From contig NZ_CP158281.1 of assembly GCF_040256645.1 (NCBI RefSeq), forward strand, positions 3,100,001 through 3,164,000: 64,000 nt of DNA, in the 5' to 3' direction. The notes under the pieces were generated by a model, which searched no databases, was not told the origin of the DNA, and saw only the letters and a list, made by a program, of their open reading frames with translations. Position numbers and translations under genes: made by a program. Origin of the DNA: Brevibacterium sp. CBA3109 (GTDB lineage: Bacteria > Actinomycetota > Actinomycetes > Actinomycetales > Brevibacteriaceae). Below, piece after piece: positions 11,008 to 20,235 of this stretch. Each line of letters starts with the position of its first letter. The first letter of the stretch is position 1.

Positions 11008-12111
11008 GTGAAGCTGAAGCACCTGGCACCATCCGCTGCAATCCTCGCAGCCGGCGCACTCACCCTGTCGGCCTGCGGCGGAACCTCTGCCACCGGAGAA
11101 GAAGCAAGCAGCGGTGGCGACAGCGACCTGCAGGGCACCCTCACCGGCATCGGCGCCTCGTCGCAGAAGGCGGCGATGGACGCATGGACCGCCGATTTCG
11201 CCGCTGAGAACTCCGGGGTGACCGTCAACTACTCCCCCGATGGTTCAGGTGCGGGCCGTGAACAGTTCCTGGCCGGCAACGCTCAGTTCGCCGGGTCCGA
11301 CGCACACCTCGACGACGACGAAGCCAAGCAGGGCGAAGAAGTCTGCGGCGCCGAAGGTGCCTACGAGTTCCCCGTCTACATCTCCCCGATCGCAGTGGCG
11401 TTCAACCTCGAGGGTGTCGACGAGCTCAATCTCTCCCCCTCGACGATCGCCAAGATCTTCAAGGGCGACATCAGCAACTGGAATGACAAGGCGATCAAGG
11501 CCGACAACCCGGACGCCGACCTGCCTGATACGAAGATCACCGCCGTTCACCGTGCCGATGACTCCGGCACCACGGAGAACTTCGCCGAGTACCTCAAGGC
11601 CACGGCCGAGAAGGACTGGGACGCTGAAGTCAGCGGAGACTTCCCCAAGGACTTCGGTGGCGAAGCCGCACAAGGCACCGACGGTGTCGTCCAGACCGTC
11701 TCCGACACTGATGGAGCCATCGGCTACGCCGACGCCTCCGCCGTCGGATCGCTGGGCACGGCCAAAGTGAAGGTCGGCGAAGAATACGTCGAGCTCTCCG
11801 CCGATGCCGCCGCCAAGGTCGTCGACGCCTCGGACAAGGTCGAGGGCCGAGGCGAAGGCGACCTCGCCTTCGACCTGGCTCGCGATACCACCGAATCCGG
11901 CGCCTACCCGATCGTCCTCGTCTCCTACCACGTCGTCTGCTCGTCCTACAAGGACCAGGAGACCGTGGACATGGTCAAGGCCTGGGAGAAGTTCGTCGTC
12001 TCCGAGGAAGGACAGAAGTCGGCAGCGGATTCTGCCGGCTCAGCACCACTGTCTGATGACCTGCGTTCGCAGATCGAGACCGTCATCGATTCGATCAAGG
12101 TTGCAGGCTGA
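11008..12111 (+). CDS. pstS: phosphate ABC transporter substrate-binding lipoprotein PstS
   Basis: A 367-residue lipoprotein with a lipobox ending LSAC (lipidated Cys about residue 23), followed by a Ser/Gly-rich linker. It binds inorganic phosphate outside the cell and delivers it to PstCA. Phosphate-contact segments are visible: GIGASSQ, GSGAGREQF, SDAHLDDD and RADDSGTTENF. The GTG at 11008 gives a normal signal peptide. It is the first gene of the pst operon, behind a PHO box, and is separated from pstC by a strong hairpin that probably lets PstS be made in excess. Confidence 0.95.
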   Translation: MKLKHLAPSAAILAAGALTLSACGGTSATGEEASSGGDSDLQGTLTGIGASSQKAAMDAWTADFAAENSGVTVNYSPDGSGAGREQFLAGNAQFAGSDAHLDDDEAKQGEEVCGAEGAYEFPVYISPIAVAFNLEGVDELNLSPSTIAKIFKGDISNWNDKAIKADNPDADLPDTKITAVHRADDSGTTENFAEYLKATAEKDWDAEVSGDFPKDFGGEAAQGTDGVVQTVSDTDGAIGYADASAVGSLGTAKVKVGEEYVELSADAAAKVVDASDKVEGRGEGDLAFDLARDTTESGAYPIVLVSYHVVCSSYKDQETVDMVKAWEKFVVSEEGQKSAADSAGSAPLSDDLRSQIETVIDSIKVAG

Positions 12112-12143
12112 TTCTTGGCCACTGACCGGCAGAGTTGATATGT

Positions 12144-12178
12144 CGAAGAGCGGCGCAGCGACCCTGCGCCGCTCTTCG
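12144..12178 (+). promoter_or_regulatory. perfect 15-bp hairpin between pstS and pstC
   Basis: CGAAGAGCGGCGCAG and its exact complement are separated by a 5-nt loop. No T-run follows, so it is not a classical terminator. Its place 32 bp after pstS suggests partial termination or 3'-end protection of the pstS message, a usual way to make more binding protein than permease. Confidence 0.7.
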
Positions 12179-12230
12179 GCGCCTAAGGATCCGTCCACCG
12201 GATCCACCGCAAGTTTCATGAGGAGCACTT

Positions 12231-13238
12231 GTGCCGACCAGCACACAGACCACGGTGTCCGGCCCCGCCGGAACACCTGAACCGGACTCACATCCCGAGA
12301 CCGGCACGGGCCAGAGGCCCAAAGCCGTCGTTCGTCCCGGTGACCGAATCTTCTCGGCCGTGACGCTCATCGCCGGTATCCTGATCCTGCTCATCCTGGC
12401 GGGTGTCGCCCTGTTCCTTCTGGCACAGTCCAAGGACACCATCGAAGCCCAGGTCAACGATCCGAGTTCGATCACCGGCGGCAACGGATTCTTCTCCTAC
12501 GTCTGGCCGCTGGTCATCGGCACACTGATCTCCTCCGCCATCGCCCTGCTCGTGGCCACCCCGTTCGCGCTGGGCATCGCACTGTTCACCACGCACATGG
12601 CACCACGGAAGCTGGCACCGGTCCTCGGATACGTCATCGACCTGCTCGCCGCGATACCTTCCGTCGTCTACGGCCTGTGGGGAATCGCCCTGGCCGGCAA
12701 CCTCACCGCGTTCTACCTGTGGCTGTCGAAGTGGTTCGGCTGGATTCCGATCTTCGCACCCGATGCCAACGGCGCTGTATCGAACACCGGCCGCACACTG
12801 CTGACCGCTTCCCTCGTGCTCTCCATCATGATCCTGCCGATCATCACCTCCCTGACCCGGGAGATCTTCCTGCAGACCCCCCGTCTGCAGGAAGAAGCTG
12901 CTCTGGCTCTCGGCGCCACGCGCTGGGAGATGATCCGCATGTCGGTGCTGCCGTTCGGAAAGTCCGGCATCGCCTCGGCGACCATGCTCGGCCTCGGCCG
13001 TGCACTCGGCGAAACCATGGCCGTGGCCATGATCCTCTCCCCCGGTCTGCTCACCGCATCCCTGGTGGTCAGCGGCAACCAGACCATCGCCTCCGAGATC
13101 GCGCAGAACTTCCCCGAAGCCGCCGGGCTGCGCCTGTCCGAGCTGATCACGGTCGGCCTCGTCCTCTTCGTCATCACCTTGCTGGTGAACATGGGAGCAC
13201 GTGCAATTGTTGCCAAGACCTCGGTGAAGGGCGGTTGA
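12231..13238 (+). CDS. pstC: phosphate ABC transporter permease PstC
   Basis: A 335-residue inner-membrane permease with about six helices after a polar N-terminal tail of 40 residues. The EAA-like coupling loop with PstB is visible as EAALALGATRWEMIRMSVLP. GTG start at 12231 follows AGGAG. It forms the channel with PstA, whose gene begins two bases after the pstC stop. Confidence 0.94.
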   Translation: MPTSTQTTVSGPAGTPEPDSHPETGTGQRPKAVVRPGDRIFSAVTLIAGILILLILAGVALFLLAQSKDTIEAQVNDPSSITGGNGFFSYVWPLVIGTLISSAIALLVATPFALGIALFTTHMAPRKLAPVLGYVIDLLAAIPSVVYGLWGIALAGNLTAFYLWLSKWFGWIPIFAPDANGAVSNTGRTLLTASLVLSIMILPIITSLTREIFLQTPRLQEEAALALGATRWEMIRMSVLPFGKSGIASATMLGLGRALGETMAVAMILSPGLLTASLVVSGNQTIASEIAQNFPEAAGLRLSELITVGLVLFVITLLVNMGARAIVAKTSVKGG

Positions 13239-13240
13239 GA

Positions 13241-14380
13241 ATGTTGACCACTACGAACAATCCGACGATCACGCCTCGCACCTTCACCTCGAAGCAGCTG
13301 CCCAAGGCCACACCCTGGGTGGTTGCCCTCGCCTCGATCATCGTCGCGATCATCATCAGCTTCATCGCCTTCGCCGGATTCAACACCCCTGTCGTCGCGG
13401 TCCTCGCCGGACTCATCAACGTGGTGGCCGTGTTCGCGCTCTCCACGTCCTACGAGGGCCGCCGCAAGGCCACCGACCGGGTGGCCACCACCATCGTCAC
13501 CTCATCGTTCATCCTCGCCTGCGTGCCCCTCATCTCGCTGCTCTGGCTGACCGTCTCTAAGGGCGGAGCAGCCATCAACGGCGACCTCCTCTCCCGCACG
13601 ATGCTCGGCATGAAGGGCGTCCTCGATCAGCAGTACGTCGCCGGCGAGGCAACATTGGCCGGCGGCTTCTACCACGCGATCGTCGGCACCGTGCTGATCA
13701 CGCTGGCCGCGTGCATCATCTCGATCCCCATCGGTGTGCTGACCGCGATCTACCTCGTCGAATACGCGGGCAAGAACAGACTGGGCAAGGCCATCACCTT
13801 CCTCGTCGACGTGATGACCGGCATCCCCTCGATCGTCGCCGGGCTCTTCGCCTTCGCCCTGTTCTCCACCATTGCGAACGTCATCATGCCGGATGCGGCA
13901 GGCATCGCGAAGACCGGCTTCACCGCCGCCGTGGCACTGTCCGTGCTCATGATTCCGATCGTCGTGCGCAACACGGAGGAGATCCTGCGGCTTGTGCCGA
14001 TGGACCTGCGAGAAGCGTCCTACGCCCTGGGCGTGCCGAAGTGGAAGACGATCGTCAAGATCGTTCTGCCCACCTCGGTGTCGGGCATCCTCTCCGGCAT
14101 CACCATTGCGATCGCCCGCGTCATCGGCGAGACCGCACCGATCATGGTCACCGCCGGATTCGCCAAGACACTCAACTGGAACCTGTTCTCCGGCTGGATG
14201 TCGACGCTGCCGACCTACATCTACGACTCGCAGCTGCGCCCGGTCTCCCCCGGCGACGCGGCCCTGGCCAGCTCGGAGCGAGCCTGGGCAGCCGCCCTCG
14301 TTCTCGTCACGCTGGTCATGGTCCTCAACCTCCTGGCCCGCATCATCGCGAAGGTGCTGGCACCGAAGACAGGGCGCTGA
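13241..14380 (+). CDS. pstA: phosphate ABC transporter permease PstA
   Basis: A 379-residue permease. Compared with E. coli PstA it has an N-terminal addition with two extra hydrophobic segments (residues about 20-60), common in actinobacterial PstA. The coupling loop reads EASYALGVPKWKTIVKIVLP, and VIGETAPIMVTAG is a typical PstA segment. The ATG at 13241 is two bases past the pstC stop. It pairs with PstC to form the transmembrane pore. Confidence 0.94.
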   Translation: MLTTTNNPTITPRTFTSKQLPKATPWVVALASIIVAIIISFIAFAGFNTPVVAVLAGLINVVAVFALSTSYEGRRKATDRVATTIVTSSFILACVPLISLLWLTVSKGGAAINGDLLSRTMLGMKGVLDQQYVAGEATLAGGFYHAIVGTVLITLAACIISIPIGVLTAIYLVEYAGKNRLGKAITFLVDVMTGIPSIVAGLFAFALFSTIANVIMPDAAGIAKTGFTAAVALSVLMIPIVVRNTEEILRLVPMDLREASYALGVPKWKTIVKIVLPTSVSGILSGITIAIARVIGETAPIMVTAGFAKTLNWNLFSGWMSTLPTYIYDSQLRPVSPGDAALASSERAWAAALVLVTLVMVLNLLARIIAKVLAPKTGR

Positions 14381-14493
14381 TGAGTCGCTGACGGGTGGGC
14401 GCTGTCACGCTCACTCAGCGGCCCGGGACACTCAAGCACACGACAGACTCACGCACAACTTGCTCCAGACGTTCCCAACGATAAGGAAACACA

Positions 14494-15273
14494 TTGTCCA
14501 AGCAGATCGACATCAAAGATCTCGACATCTTCTACGGCGACTTCCGCGCCGTCGACGGTGTGCAGATGCAGATCAAACCCCGCTCGGTCACGGCTCTCAT
14601 CGGCCCCTCAGGCTGCGGCAAGTCAACCGTGCTGCGCACGCTCAACCGGATGCACGAAGTGATTCCCGGCGCCAGGGTCTCCGGCCAGGTCCTCATGGAC
14701 GGCAACGACATCTACGCGGCGGGCGTCGACCCGGTCAATGTGCGCCGTGAGGTCGGCATGGTCTTCCAGCGCGCGAACCCGTTCCCCACGATGAGCATCA
14801 AGGAGAACGTGCTGGCAGGTGTGCGTCTCAACAGCCGCCGCATGTCGAAGTCAGAGGCCGATGACCTCACCGAGCGTGCGCTGCGCGGGGCCAACCTCTG
14901 GAACGAGGTCAAGGACCGACTCAGCCTGCCCGGCTCGGGACTCTCCGGCGGTCAGCAGCAGCGCCTGTGCATCGCCCGCGCGATCGCCGTCGAGCCCGAG
15001 GTCCTGCTCATGGACGAACCATGCTCCGCCCTGGATCCGATCTCCACCCTGGCCATCGAGGACCTCATCAACGACCTCAAGGACCAGTACACGGTCGTCA
15101 TCGTGACCCACAACATGCAGCAGGCTGCTCGCGTGTCCGACAAGACCGCGTTCTTCAACATCGCGGGCACCGGCAAGCCGGGCAAGCTCATCGAGTTCAA
15201 CGAGACCTCGACGATCTTCTCCAACCCGGAGAAGGAAGAGACCGAGAACTACATCTCCGGCCGCTTCGGCTGA
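14494..15273 (+). CDS. pstB: phosphate ABC transporter ATPase PstB
   Basis: A 259-residue ABC ATPase that powers PstSCA. It has Walker [10 protein letters not shown] (residues about 37-45), the PstB-type Q-loop [14 protein letters not shown], signature [16 protein letters not shown] and Walker B VLLMDEP. The start is TTG at 14494 behind AAGGAAA; no better ATG or GTG fits. A 113-bp spacer separates it from pstA. No phoU follows, which is unusual for a pst operon. Confidence 0.95.
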   Translation: MSKQIDIKDLDIFYGDFRAVDGVQMQIKPRSVTALIGPSGCGKSTVLRTLNRMHEVIPGARVSGQVLMDGNDIYAAGVDPVNVRREVGMVFQRANPFPTMSIKENVLAGVRLNSRRMSKSEADDLTERALRGANLWNEVKDRLSLPGSGLSGGQQQRLCIARAIAVEPEVLLMDEPCSALDPISTLAIEDLINDLKDQYTVVIVTHNMQQAARVSDKTAFFNIAGTGKPGKLIEFNETSTIFSNPEKEETENYISGRFG

Positions 15274-15371
15274 TCTGCCGCGCCCGGCCTCCTTCCTCGT
15301 CGGATTCGCCTGAACACGCTCTGGGAGTTGCCTCCGTGGTCGCTCGAACAGTCTTCCCAGCAACACATCGG

Positions 15372-15391
15372 CGATATATCGTTTTATATCG
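15372..15391 (+). promoter_or_regulatory. palindromic operator upstream of the PadR gene
   Basis: CGATATA-N6-TATATCG is a perfect AT-rich inverted repeat 32 bp before the PadR start. PadR-family proteins bind similar ATATC/GATAT palindromes and often repress themselves, so autoregulation is likely. Confidence 0.6.
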
Positions 15392-15423
15392 TCAGAGCGT
15401 TTCATTCACACCTGGAGGTCATC

Positions 15424-15981
15424 ATGAACGAGCCATTCACTCACGGAGGTTCTTCTCGCCGCGGCGGCGACTGGGGCGGTTCCAACATCTGGGAGGCGAT
15501 GGAGCAGCTGCGTTCGTCTTTCTCCCCGAAACAGCCCTTCCGCATGAACCGCGGGGACGTCCGCGCCGGAATCCTCACACTGTTGGCCGAGGCACCGATG
15601 CACGGCTACCAGATCATTCAGGAGATCGAAGAACGCAGCGGCGGCAGCTGGAAGCCCAGTCCGGGGTCGGTCTACCCGACGCTGCAGCTGCTCACGGATG
15701 AGGGGCTCATCAGCGCGGAGTCCTCGAGCGGGCGCAAAACCTATTCACTCACCGTGGCTGGACGCGAGCAGGTCGAATCTGATCCGGAGTCCAACGCCCC
15801 ATGGGAATCGGCCAGCCGAAGGGAAGCTCCCCGGGCGGCGAACCTGGCCAAGGCCGGCATCGAGCTGGCGCAGGCTGCCTCACAGGTCGGTCGTTCAGGC
15901 AGCAAGGAACAGATCGCCGAGGCGGTCACCGTGTTGGAAGAGACCAAGCGCAAGCTGTATTCGATCCTCGCTCAGGACTGA
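15424..15981 (+). CDS. PadR-family transcriptional regulator
   Basis: A 185-residue protein with a winged-helix domain at about 40-115 (DVRAGILTLLAEAPMHGYQIIQEI, then SPGSVYPTLQLLTDEGLI), the classic PadR pattern. The N-terminal tail is Gly/Ser-rich and the C-terminal part carries predicted helices for dimerisation. Chosen ATG 15424 follows CTGGAGG. The gene is three bases upstream of the UbiB-family gene, so both are probably transcribed together from the promoter with the CGATATA palindrome. The ligand cannot be told from sequence. Confidence 0.88.
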   Translation: MNEPFTHGGSSRRGGDWGGSNIWEAMEQLRSSFSPKQPFRMNRGDVRAGILTLLAEAPMHGYQIIQEIEERSGGSWKPSPGSVYPTLQLLTDEGLISAESSSGRKTYSLTVAGREQVESDPESNAPWESASRREAPRAANLAKAGIELAQAASQVGRSGSKEQIAEAVTVLEETKRKLYSILAQD

Positions 15982-15984
15982 GCG

Positions 15985-17820
15985 ATGGCGGCGGGAATCG
16001 ATCGGGGCGCCCCGACACAGGACCTCGCCACGGCGAGTCCTACTACTCAGAATCGCCCCGATCAGCGGCGAATGCTGAGGGCCCGCTCCGGTAAGATCCT
16101 CCGCTTCGCCGCTGCCCAGATGGTCGTGGCCTGGTGGTTCGAGCTGACGCTGCCGCGGATCGGCCTCGGCCGGTTCGCGGCACGTCGACGGGTGGAGCGC
16201 TGGCGGTCGACTGCCCAGCGATTCCGCGTCCTGGCGGTGGAGCTAGGCGGACTGATGATCAAGATCGGTCAGTTCCTCTCGTCCCGCATGGATGTTCTCC
16301 CGCCTGAGGTCACGAAGGAACTGGAGGGACTGCAGGACGAGGTCTCGCCTGTCCCTTTCGAACCGATCCGCACCCTCGCCGAGGGGCAGCTGGGCATGCG
16401 CCTCACCGATACCTTCACCTCCTTCGACCCCCGACCGCTGGCCGCAGCATCCTTGGGTCAGGCTCATTCAGCCACACTGACTCCGGCTGCGGCTGCAGAG
16501 CTGGGATTCGCCGAGGTTGTCGTCAAGGTCCAACGTCCGGGCATCGCCGATATCGTCGCAGTGGATCTGCGTGCCCTGCGCCGGATCGCCGGGTGGCTCT
16601 CACGGGTCCGGTTCGTCTCCCGTCGCGTCGACATGCCGGCTCTGGTCGAAGAGTTCGCCCACGTCAGCCTCGAGGAGATCGACTATCTCCACGAAGCTGC
16701 GAATGCTGAGACCTTCGCCGTGGATTCGCCTGCCTCGGTGCAGGCTCCGCGCATCGTCTGGGAGCAGACCACACCACAGGTGCTGACCATGGAAGACGTC
16801 ACCGCGATCAAGGCCAATGACGTCACTGCTCTGCGCCGAGCCGGAATCGATCCCCGTGAGGTCGCTGCCGCCTTCGCCCACACCATGTTCGATCAGCTTT
16901 TCCGCAGCGGCTTCTTCCACGCCGATCCCCACCCCGGCAATATCTTCGTGACCCCGGACCACCCGGTCGCCACCTCGGCGGGGGTGGGATCGGACACTGC
17001 CGCGGCCACCTCGACGGGGGCCGACTGGCATCTGACCTTCGTCGATTTCGGGATGATGGGGCAGGTGCCCAAGGACCTGCGCGCCGGCCTACGGGAACTC
17101 ATCATCGCCGTGGCCACCCGTGATTCCCGCCGCCTCGTCGCCAGTGTCGAACTCATCGGAGTGCTGCTGGACGGCGCCGACACTGCCGAGCTCGAACGCA
17201 CCCTCACCGAGCTCTTCGCACGGTTCGGCGGAATGGGGTTCGCGCAGCTGCGCGAGGTCGGTGAGAAGGAGCTGCGGGCCTTCTCCACGGATTTCGAATC
17301 GGTAGTCCGCGATCTGCCCGTGCAGCTTCCCGAGAACCTCTTCCTCATCATCCGCTCACTCTCAATGGTGTCGGGTCTGTGCAGTTCGCTGGATCCGACG
17401 TTCAACATCTGGGAGGTCGTCGAGCCCTACGCGGGCGAACTGATCGAGGATGAGAAGGGAGGGGCCGCCGGCACTGCGGCGAAGGAAGTACTCCACTTCG
17501 CGCGCCTGACTCTTGGCCTGCCGGGACGCCTCGACTCTCTGGTGCAGAGGATCGAGGACGGCGAACTCTCGGTGTCCACACCCTCGCTGGACCGCCGGGT
17601 CACTGGCCTCGAGCTGCTGGCCCGCGGGGTGATCTCGGCCGTGCTGTTCACCGGTTTCGTCATCGGCGGAGCTGTACTGCTGCCGGTGACGGATCTGGGC
17701 GGTGCGCTGCTGCTTATCGCCTCGGCCCCGGCGCTCATACACAGCCTGTCCACCCTGCTGCGGCACAGGAGCCTCAGCCGCAGGCACCGACTCTCGGCTG
17801 GTCGGATCTCGAGCGACTGA
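15985..17820 (+). CDS. ABC1/UbiB-family atypical kinase-like protein
   Basis: A 611-residue member of the AarF/ABC1/UbiB family. The family-specific KxGQ motif reads MIKIGQFLSSRMDVLPPE (about residues 90-107), the Ala-rich loop AAASLGQAHS replaces the usual Gly loop, the ATP lysine is in VVVKVQRPG, and the catalytic pair is HADPHPGNI plus VDFGMMG. Two C-terminal hydrophobic segments probably anchor it in the membrane. UbiB proteins support isoprenoid quinone or lipid metabolism; the exact substrate in actinobacteria is unsettled. It follows padR by three bases. Confidence 0.88.
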   Translation: MAAGIDRGAPTQDLATASPTTQNRPDQRRMLRARSGKILRFAAAQMVVAWWFELTLPRIGLGRFAARRRVERWRSTAQRFRVLAVELGGLMIKIGQFLSSRMDVLPPEVTKELEGLQDEVSPVPFEPIRTLAEGQLGMRLTDTFTSFDPRPLAAASLGQAHSATLTPAAAAELGFAEVVVKVQRPGIADIVAVDLRALRRIAGWLSRVRFVSRRVDMPALVEEFAHVSLEEIDYLHEAANAETFAVDSPASVQAPRIVWEQTTPQVLTMEDVTAIKANDVTALRRAGIDPREVAAAFAHTMFDQLFRSGFFHADPHPGNIFVTPDHPVATSAGVGSDTAAATSTGADWHLTFVDFGMMGQVPKDLRAGLRELIIAVATRDSRRLVASVELIGVLLDGADTAELERTLTELFARFGGMGFAQLREVGEKELRAFSTDFESVVRDLPVQLPENLFLIIRSLSMVSGLCSSLDPTFNIWEVVEPYAGELIEDEKGGAAGTAAKEVLHFARLTLGLPGRLDSLVQRIEDGELSVSTPSLDRRVTGLELLARGVISAVLFTGFVIGGAVLLPVTDLGGALLLIASAPALIHSLSTLLRHRSLSRRHRLSAGRISSD

Positions 17821-17968
17821 AGCCGTGGCAGCGGCGAGGCGGGACCGGTGAAGCGGAAGATGTGTTGGTGAGGTGGGACGGGGGGAGAAAATCTGAGCGC
17901 CCACCCATCCGAATCGAGTCGGGCTCCGAACAAGGTCATGTACACCAAGAATCGTCGAAAGGTTTGTC

Positions 17969-18430
17969 ATGACCACTCATACCGCACCTCTATCCACCCG
18001 CACCGCACGCACCAGTGTTCAGCTCGTATCGGGCATTTTCGGCGCCGTGTTCCTTCTGGTGGGCATCCTGGGGTTCGTCCCGGGCATCACACAGGACCTG
18101 GACACGATCATGTTCGCCGGCCAGCACTCGGAGGCGGTCCTGCTGGGGATCTTCCAGGTCTCGGTCCTCCACAACATCGTCCACCTGCTGTTCGGAATCA
18201 TCGGGCTCCTGGGTCTGCGATCACGGGGACTTGCGAGGGCCTTCCTGATCGTCGGCGGCATCGTCTATGCGGTGCTGTGGATCTACGGCCTCGTCGTTCC
18301 GATGGAATCAATGGGCAACTTCGTACCGCTCAACACCGCCGACAACTGGTTGCACTTCGTTCTCGCAGTGGCCATGGTCACGACCGGCATCGTCTTTGGA
18401 CGCAAGTCTTACGCCGCCGCGAAGCGGTGA
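17969..18430 (+). CDS. DUF4383 membrane protein
   Basis: A 153-residue protein with four predicted membrane helices and the features of DUF4383 proteins, including LHNIVHLLFGIIGL in helix two and NWLHFVLAVAMV in helix four. The function of the family is unknown. The ATG at 17969 is preceded by CGAAAGG. It has its own 148-bp upstream region and converges on the pit gene with only a 19-bp gap. Confidence 0.82.
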   Translation: MTTHTAPLSTRTARTSVQLVSGIFGAVFLLVGILGFVPGITQDLDTIMFAGQHSEAVLLGIFQVSVLHNIVHLLFGIIGLLGLRSRGLARAFLIVGGIVYAVLWIYGLVVPMESMGNFVPLNTADNWLHFVLAVAMVTTGIVFGRKSYAAAKR

Positions 18431-18431
18431 A

Positions 18432-18454
18432 GCTGAGCCATACTTCCCCTCAGC
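18432..18454. terminator. small inverted repeat between convergent genes
   Basis: GCTGAG and CTCAGC flank an 11-nt loop exactly between the DUF4383 and pit stop codons, and overlap the pit stop. It is short and has no T-run, so weak evidence for a shared transcript end. Confidence 0.3.
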
Positions 18455-19460
18455 CACCGAACAGTCGGACCACCAGGCCGATCATGATCGCCAATACCGC
18501 CGCCGCGGGGATGGTCAGCACCCAGACCCCGGCGATGGGAAGGATGAAACGGGCACGGGCTCGACCCTTGCGGCCGGCGTACTGAGTACCCAGGATCGCT
18601 GATCCGAGAATGAAGGTCAGCGACACAGGGACCCGCATGATGAGTGCCGCCGTGTACATGAGCACCGTGGCCGTGGCATCCGCTGTCGCGGACTTCAGAG
18701 GGTCCAGGCCGGCCATGCGGACCGACAGTGTGCGGACAACCCGCCATCCGCTCAGGCCGGTGCCGATCGCCAGCGCTGCGGCGATGAGCAACCGTACCGG
18801 CCAGGAGATCTCGACGACAGAGAGCTGGGTGTACGGGTTGGCCTCCACCGCGAGGAGGCCAACCATGACCAGTGCCGCGATCTTCTGTGCATCCTGAACG
18901 CCGTGGACCAGTGACAGCGAGGCGGTGAGCACCGAGTCGACCATGCGCGCACCGCGGAAGAGCGGTTTGGGAGGCGAAGCAGCAAAGGTCTTCGACAGCA
19001 GAGCCGTCAGCCCCCATGAGAGGACGAACCCGAGGATCGGCGAGATCAGGAGCGGCAGGATCACCGAGTCGAGTGCCTCGGCGGAGTTGACCGAGAAGCC
19101 CAGCACGACGCCGGCACCCAGGAGACCGCCGATGAGGCAGTGCGTGGAGGACACCGGCAACGCGAGGTAGTACGTGAACAGGCTCCACGCCGTTGCGGCG
19201 ACGAAGGCGATGATCAGAGAGGTGAGAATGACCTCGGGGTCTCCCTCGAAGTGGACGATCTGATTGGCCACAACAGAGGCGATCCCCTCACCCAGAAGCG
19301 CTCCGATGAAGTTGAAGACCACGGCCAGGCCCAGCGCCCACCGCGCATTGATGGAACGTCCGACGACAGCGTTGCCAACCGTCAGCGCAGCATCATGGAA
19401 ACCGTTCGAACCGGCGAAGATCACCGCGGTCACGATGACTCCCGCCAAGAGCAGCTCCAC
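18450..19460 (-). CDS. PiT-family low-affinity phosphate transporter (DUF47-linked type)
   Basis: A 336-residue inorganic phosphate permease with about nine helices. The two PiT signature repeats are present in variant form: FAGSNGFHDAALTVGNAV near the N-terminus and VHGVQDAQKIAALVM in the second half, where the usual HGTNDAQK reads HGVQDAQK. It is shorter than the second PiT in the window (458 residues). It lies three bases downstream of a DUF47 gene; this DUF47-pit pair is the arrangement of pap-pitH1 in Streptomyces and orfA-pit in Sinorhizobium. Confidence 0.9.
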   Translation of the reverse strand: MELLLAGVIVTAVIFAGSNGFHDAALTVGNAVVGRSINARWALGLAVVFNFIGALLGEGIASVVANQIVHFEGDPEVILTSLIIAFVAATAWSLFTYYLALPVSSTHCLIGGLLGAGVVLGFSVNSAEALDSVILPLLISPILGFVLSWGLTALLSKTFAASPPKPLFRGARMVDSVLTASLSLVHGVQDAQKIAALVMVGLLAVEANPYTQLSVVEISWPVRLLIAAALAIGTGLSGWRVVRTLSVRMAGLDPLKSATADATATVLMYTAALIMRVPVSLTFILGSAILGTQYAGRKGRARARFILPIAGVWVLTIPAAAVLAIMIGLVVRLFGG

Positions 19461-19463
19461 GGA

Positions 19464-20084
19464 CTACGACTCCTTGATCGCGATGGCGGCGACGACCTTA
19501 CCGAGCTCGGTGAACCCATACGCGGCACGAACGAAGGCCTGCCCCAACTGAGAGACCGCGGTCATGTATGTCAGACCGCGCTTCGAGTTCGGCACGGCGT
19601 CAGACATCCGCCACTGCAGGGCCTCCACCTGATAGGTGAGCCGGTTGATCGCGTCGACGTAGTCCCACTGATCGAGCTTGCCCGGCAGCCGAGTGATCAT
19701 CCGGGAGGTGTGGTCCGTCTGGTTGGACAGTGCGGCAAGAGTTTCAAGGACGCCGGAGGGCAGCTCATCGAACGCCTCCGAGGCGAGGACGAATCCCGCA
19801 CCGTGGAGAAGGTGGCAGATATCGCGCATGTGATGACCGAGCAGGTAGAGGTCATTGCGGTCAAAGGGTGTGATGTAGTTCTCGCGCAGCGCACGAAGCA
19901 CGGCTCCCATGTCTTCATCGGCTTGATCGCCGATCTCACGGAGGCGGTCCGAAACCTGCCGACGTTCACTGACTTCGATGCCGGAGAGTTCGGCAAGCAC
20001 CAAATTGCATTGCCTCATCTGTCCGACCAGGTCGGACAGCCGTTCGTAGAAGACAGTGTCCTGCGGTACTCGCTTGAGCCGCAC
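19464..20084 (-). CDS. DUF47/PhoU-like accessory protein of PiT
   Basis: A 206-residue all-helical protein that begins VRLKRVPQDTVFYERLSDLV, the standard DUF47 start. DUF47 proteins resemble PhoU and modulate the linked PiT transporter. The GTG at 20084 was chosen over an ATG 15 codons upstream because AGGAGG sits just before it and because family members start there. The pit gene begins three bases after its stop. A structured leader lies about 65 bp upstream. Confidence 0.88.
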   Translation of the reverse strand: MRLKRVPQDTVFYERLSDLVGQMRQCNLVLAELSGIEVSERRQVSDRLREIGDQADEDMGAVLRALRENYITPFDRNDLYLLGHHMRDICHLLHGAGFVLASEAFDELPSGVLETLAALSNQTDHTSRMITRLPGKLDQWDYVDAINRLTYQVEALQWRMSDAVPNSKRGLTYMTAVSQLGQAFVRAAYGFTELGKVVAAIAIKES

Positions 20085-20148
20085 GCGTTCCTCCTGCCCG
20101 GGGCCCGGTCGAGCCGGACGAATGTGCATGTTGCTTCAATTGTATGTG

Positions 20149-20235
20149 CCGGACGCTGAACCGAGAGCGCCTCTCGGCGGTAGGCCGCTCGAAGCGGCTG
20201 AAATTGGAGCCCGGGGCTTCAGATCCAGCGTCCGG
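20149..20235 (-). promoter_or_regulatory. multi-hairpin structured leader upstream of DUF47-pit
   Basis: Within the 304-bp gap 20085-20388 an outer stem pairs CCGGACGCTG (20149-20158) with CAGCGTCCGG (20226-20235). Inside it are CCGAGAG-CGC-CTCTCGG, GCCGCT-CGA-AGCGGC and a weaker GAGCC/GGCTT hairpin, so the element can fold as a closed multi-branch junction. A further TGGCC-N5-GGCCA hairpin flanks it at 20236-20250. It would lie in the 5' untranslated region of DUF47-pit if transcription starts beyond 20235. I recognise no known riboswitch class. The rest of the gap shows no gene. Confidence 0.5.
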
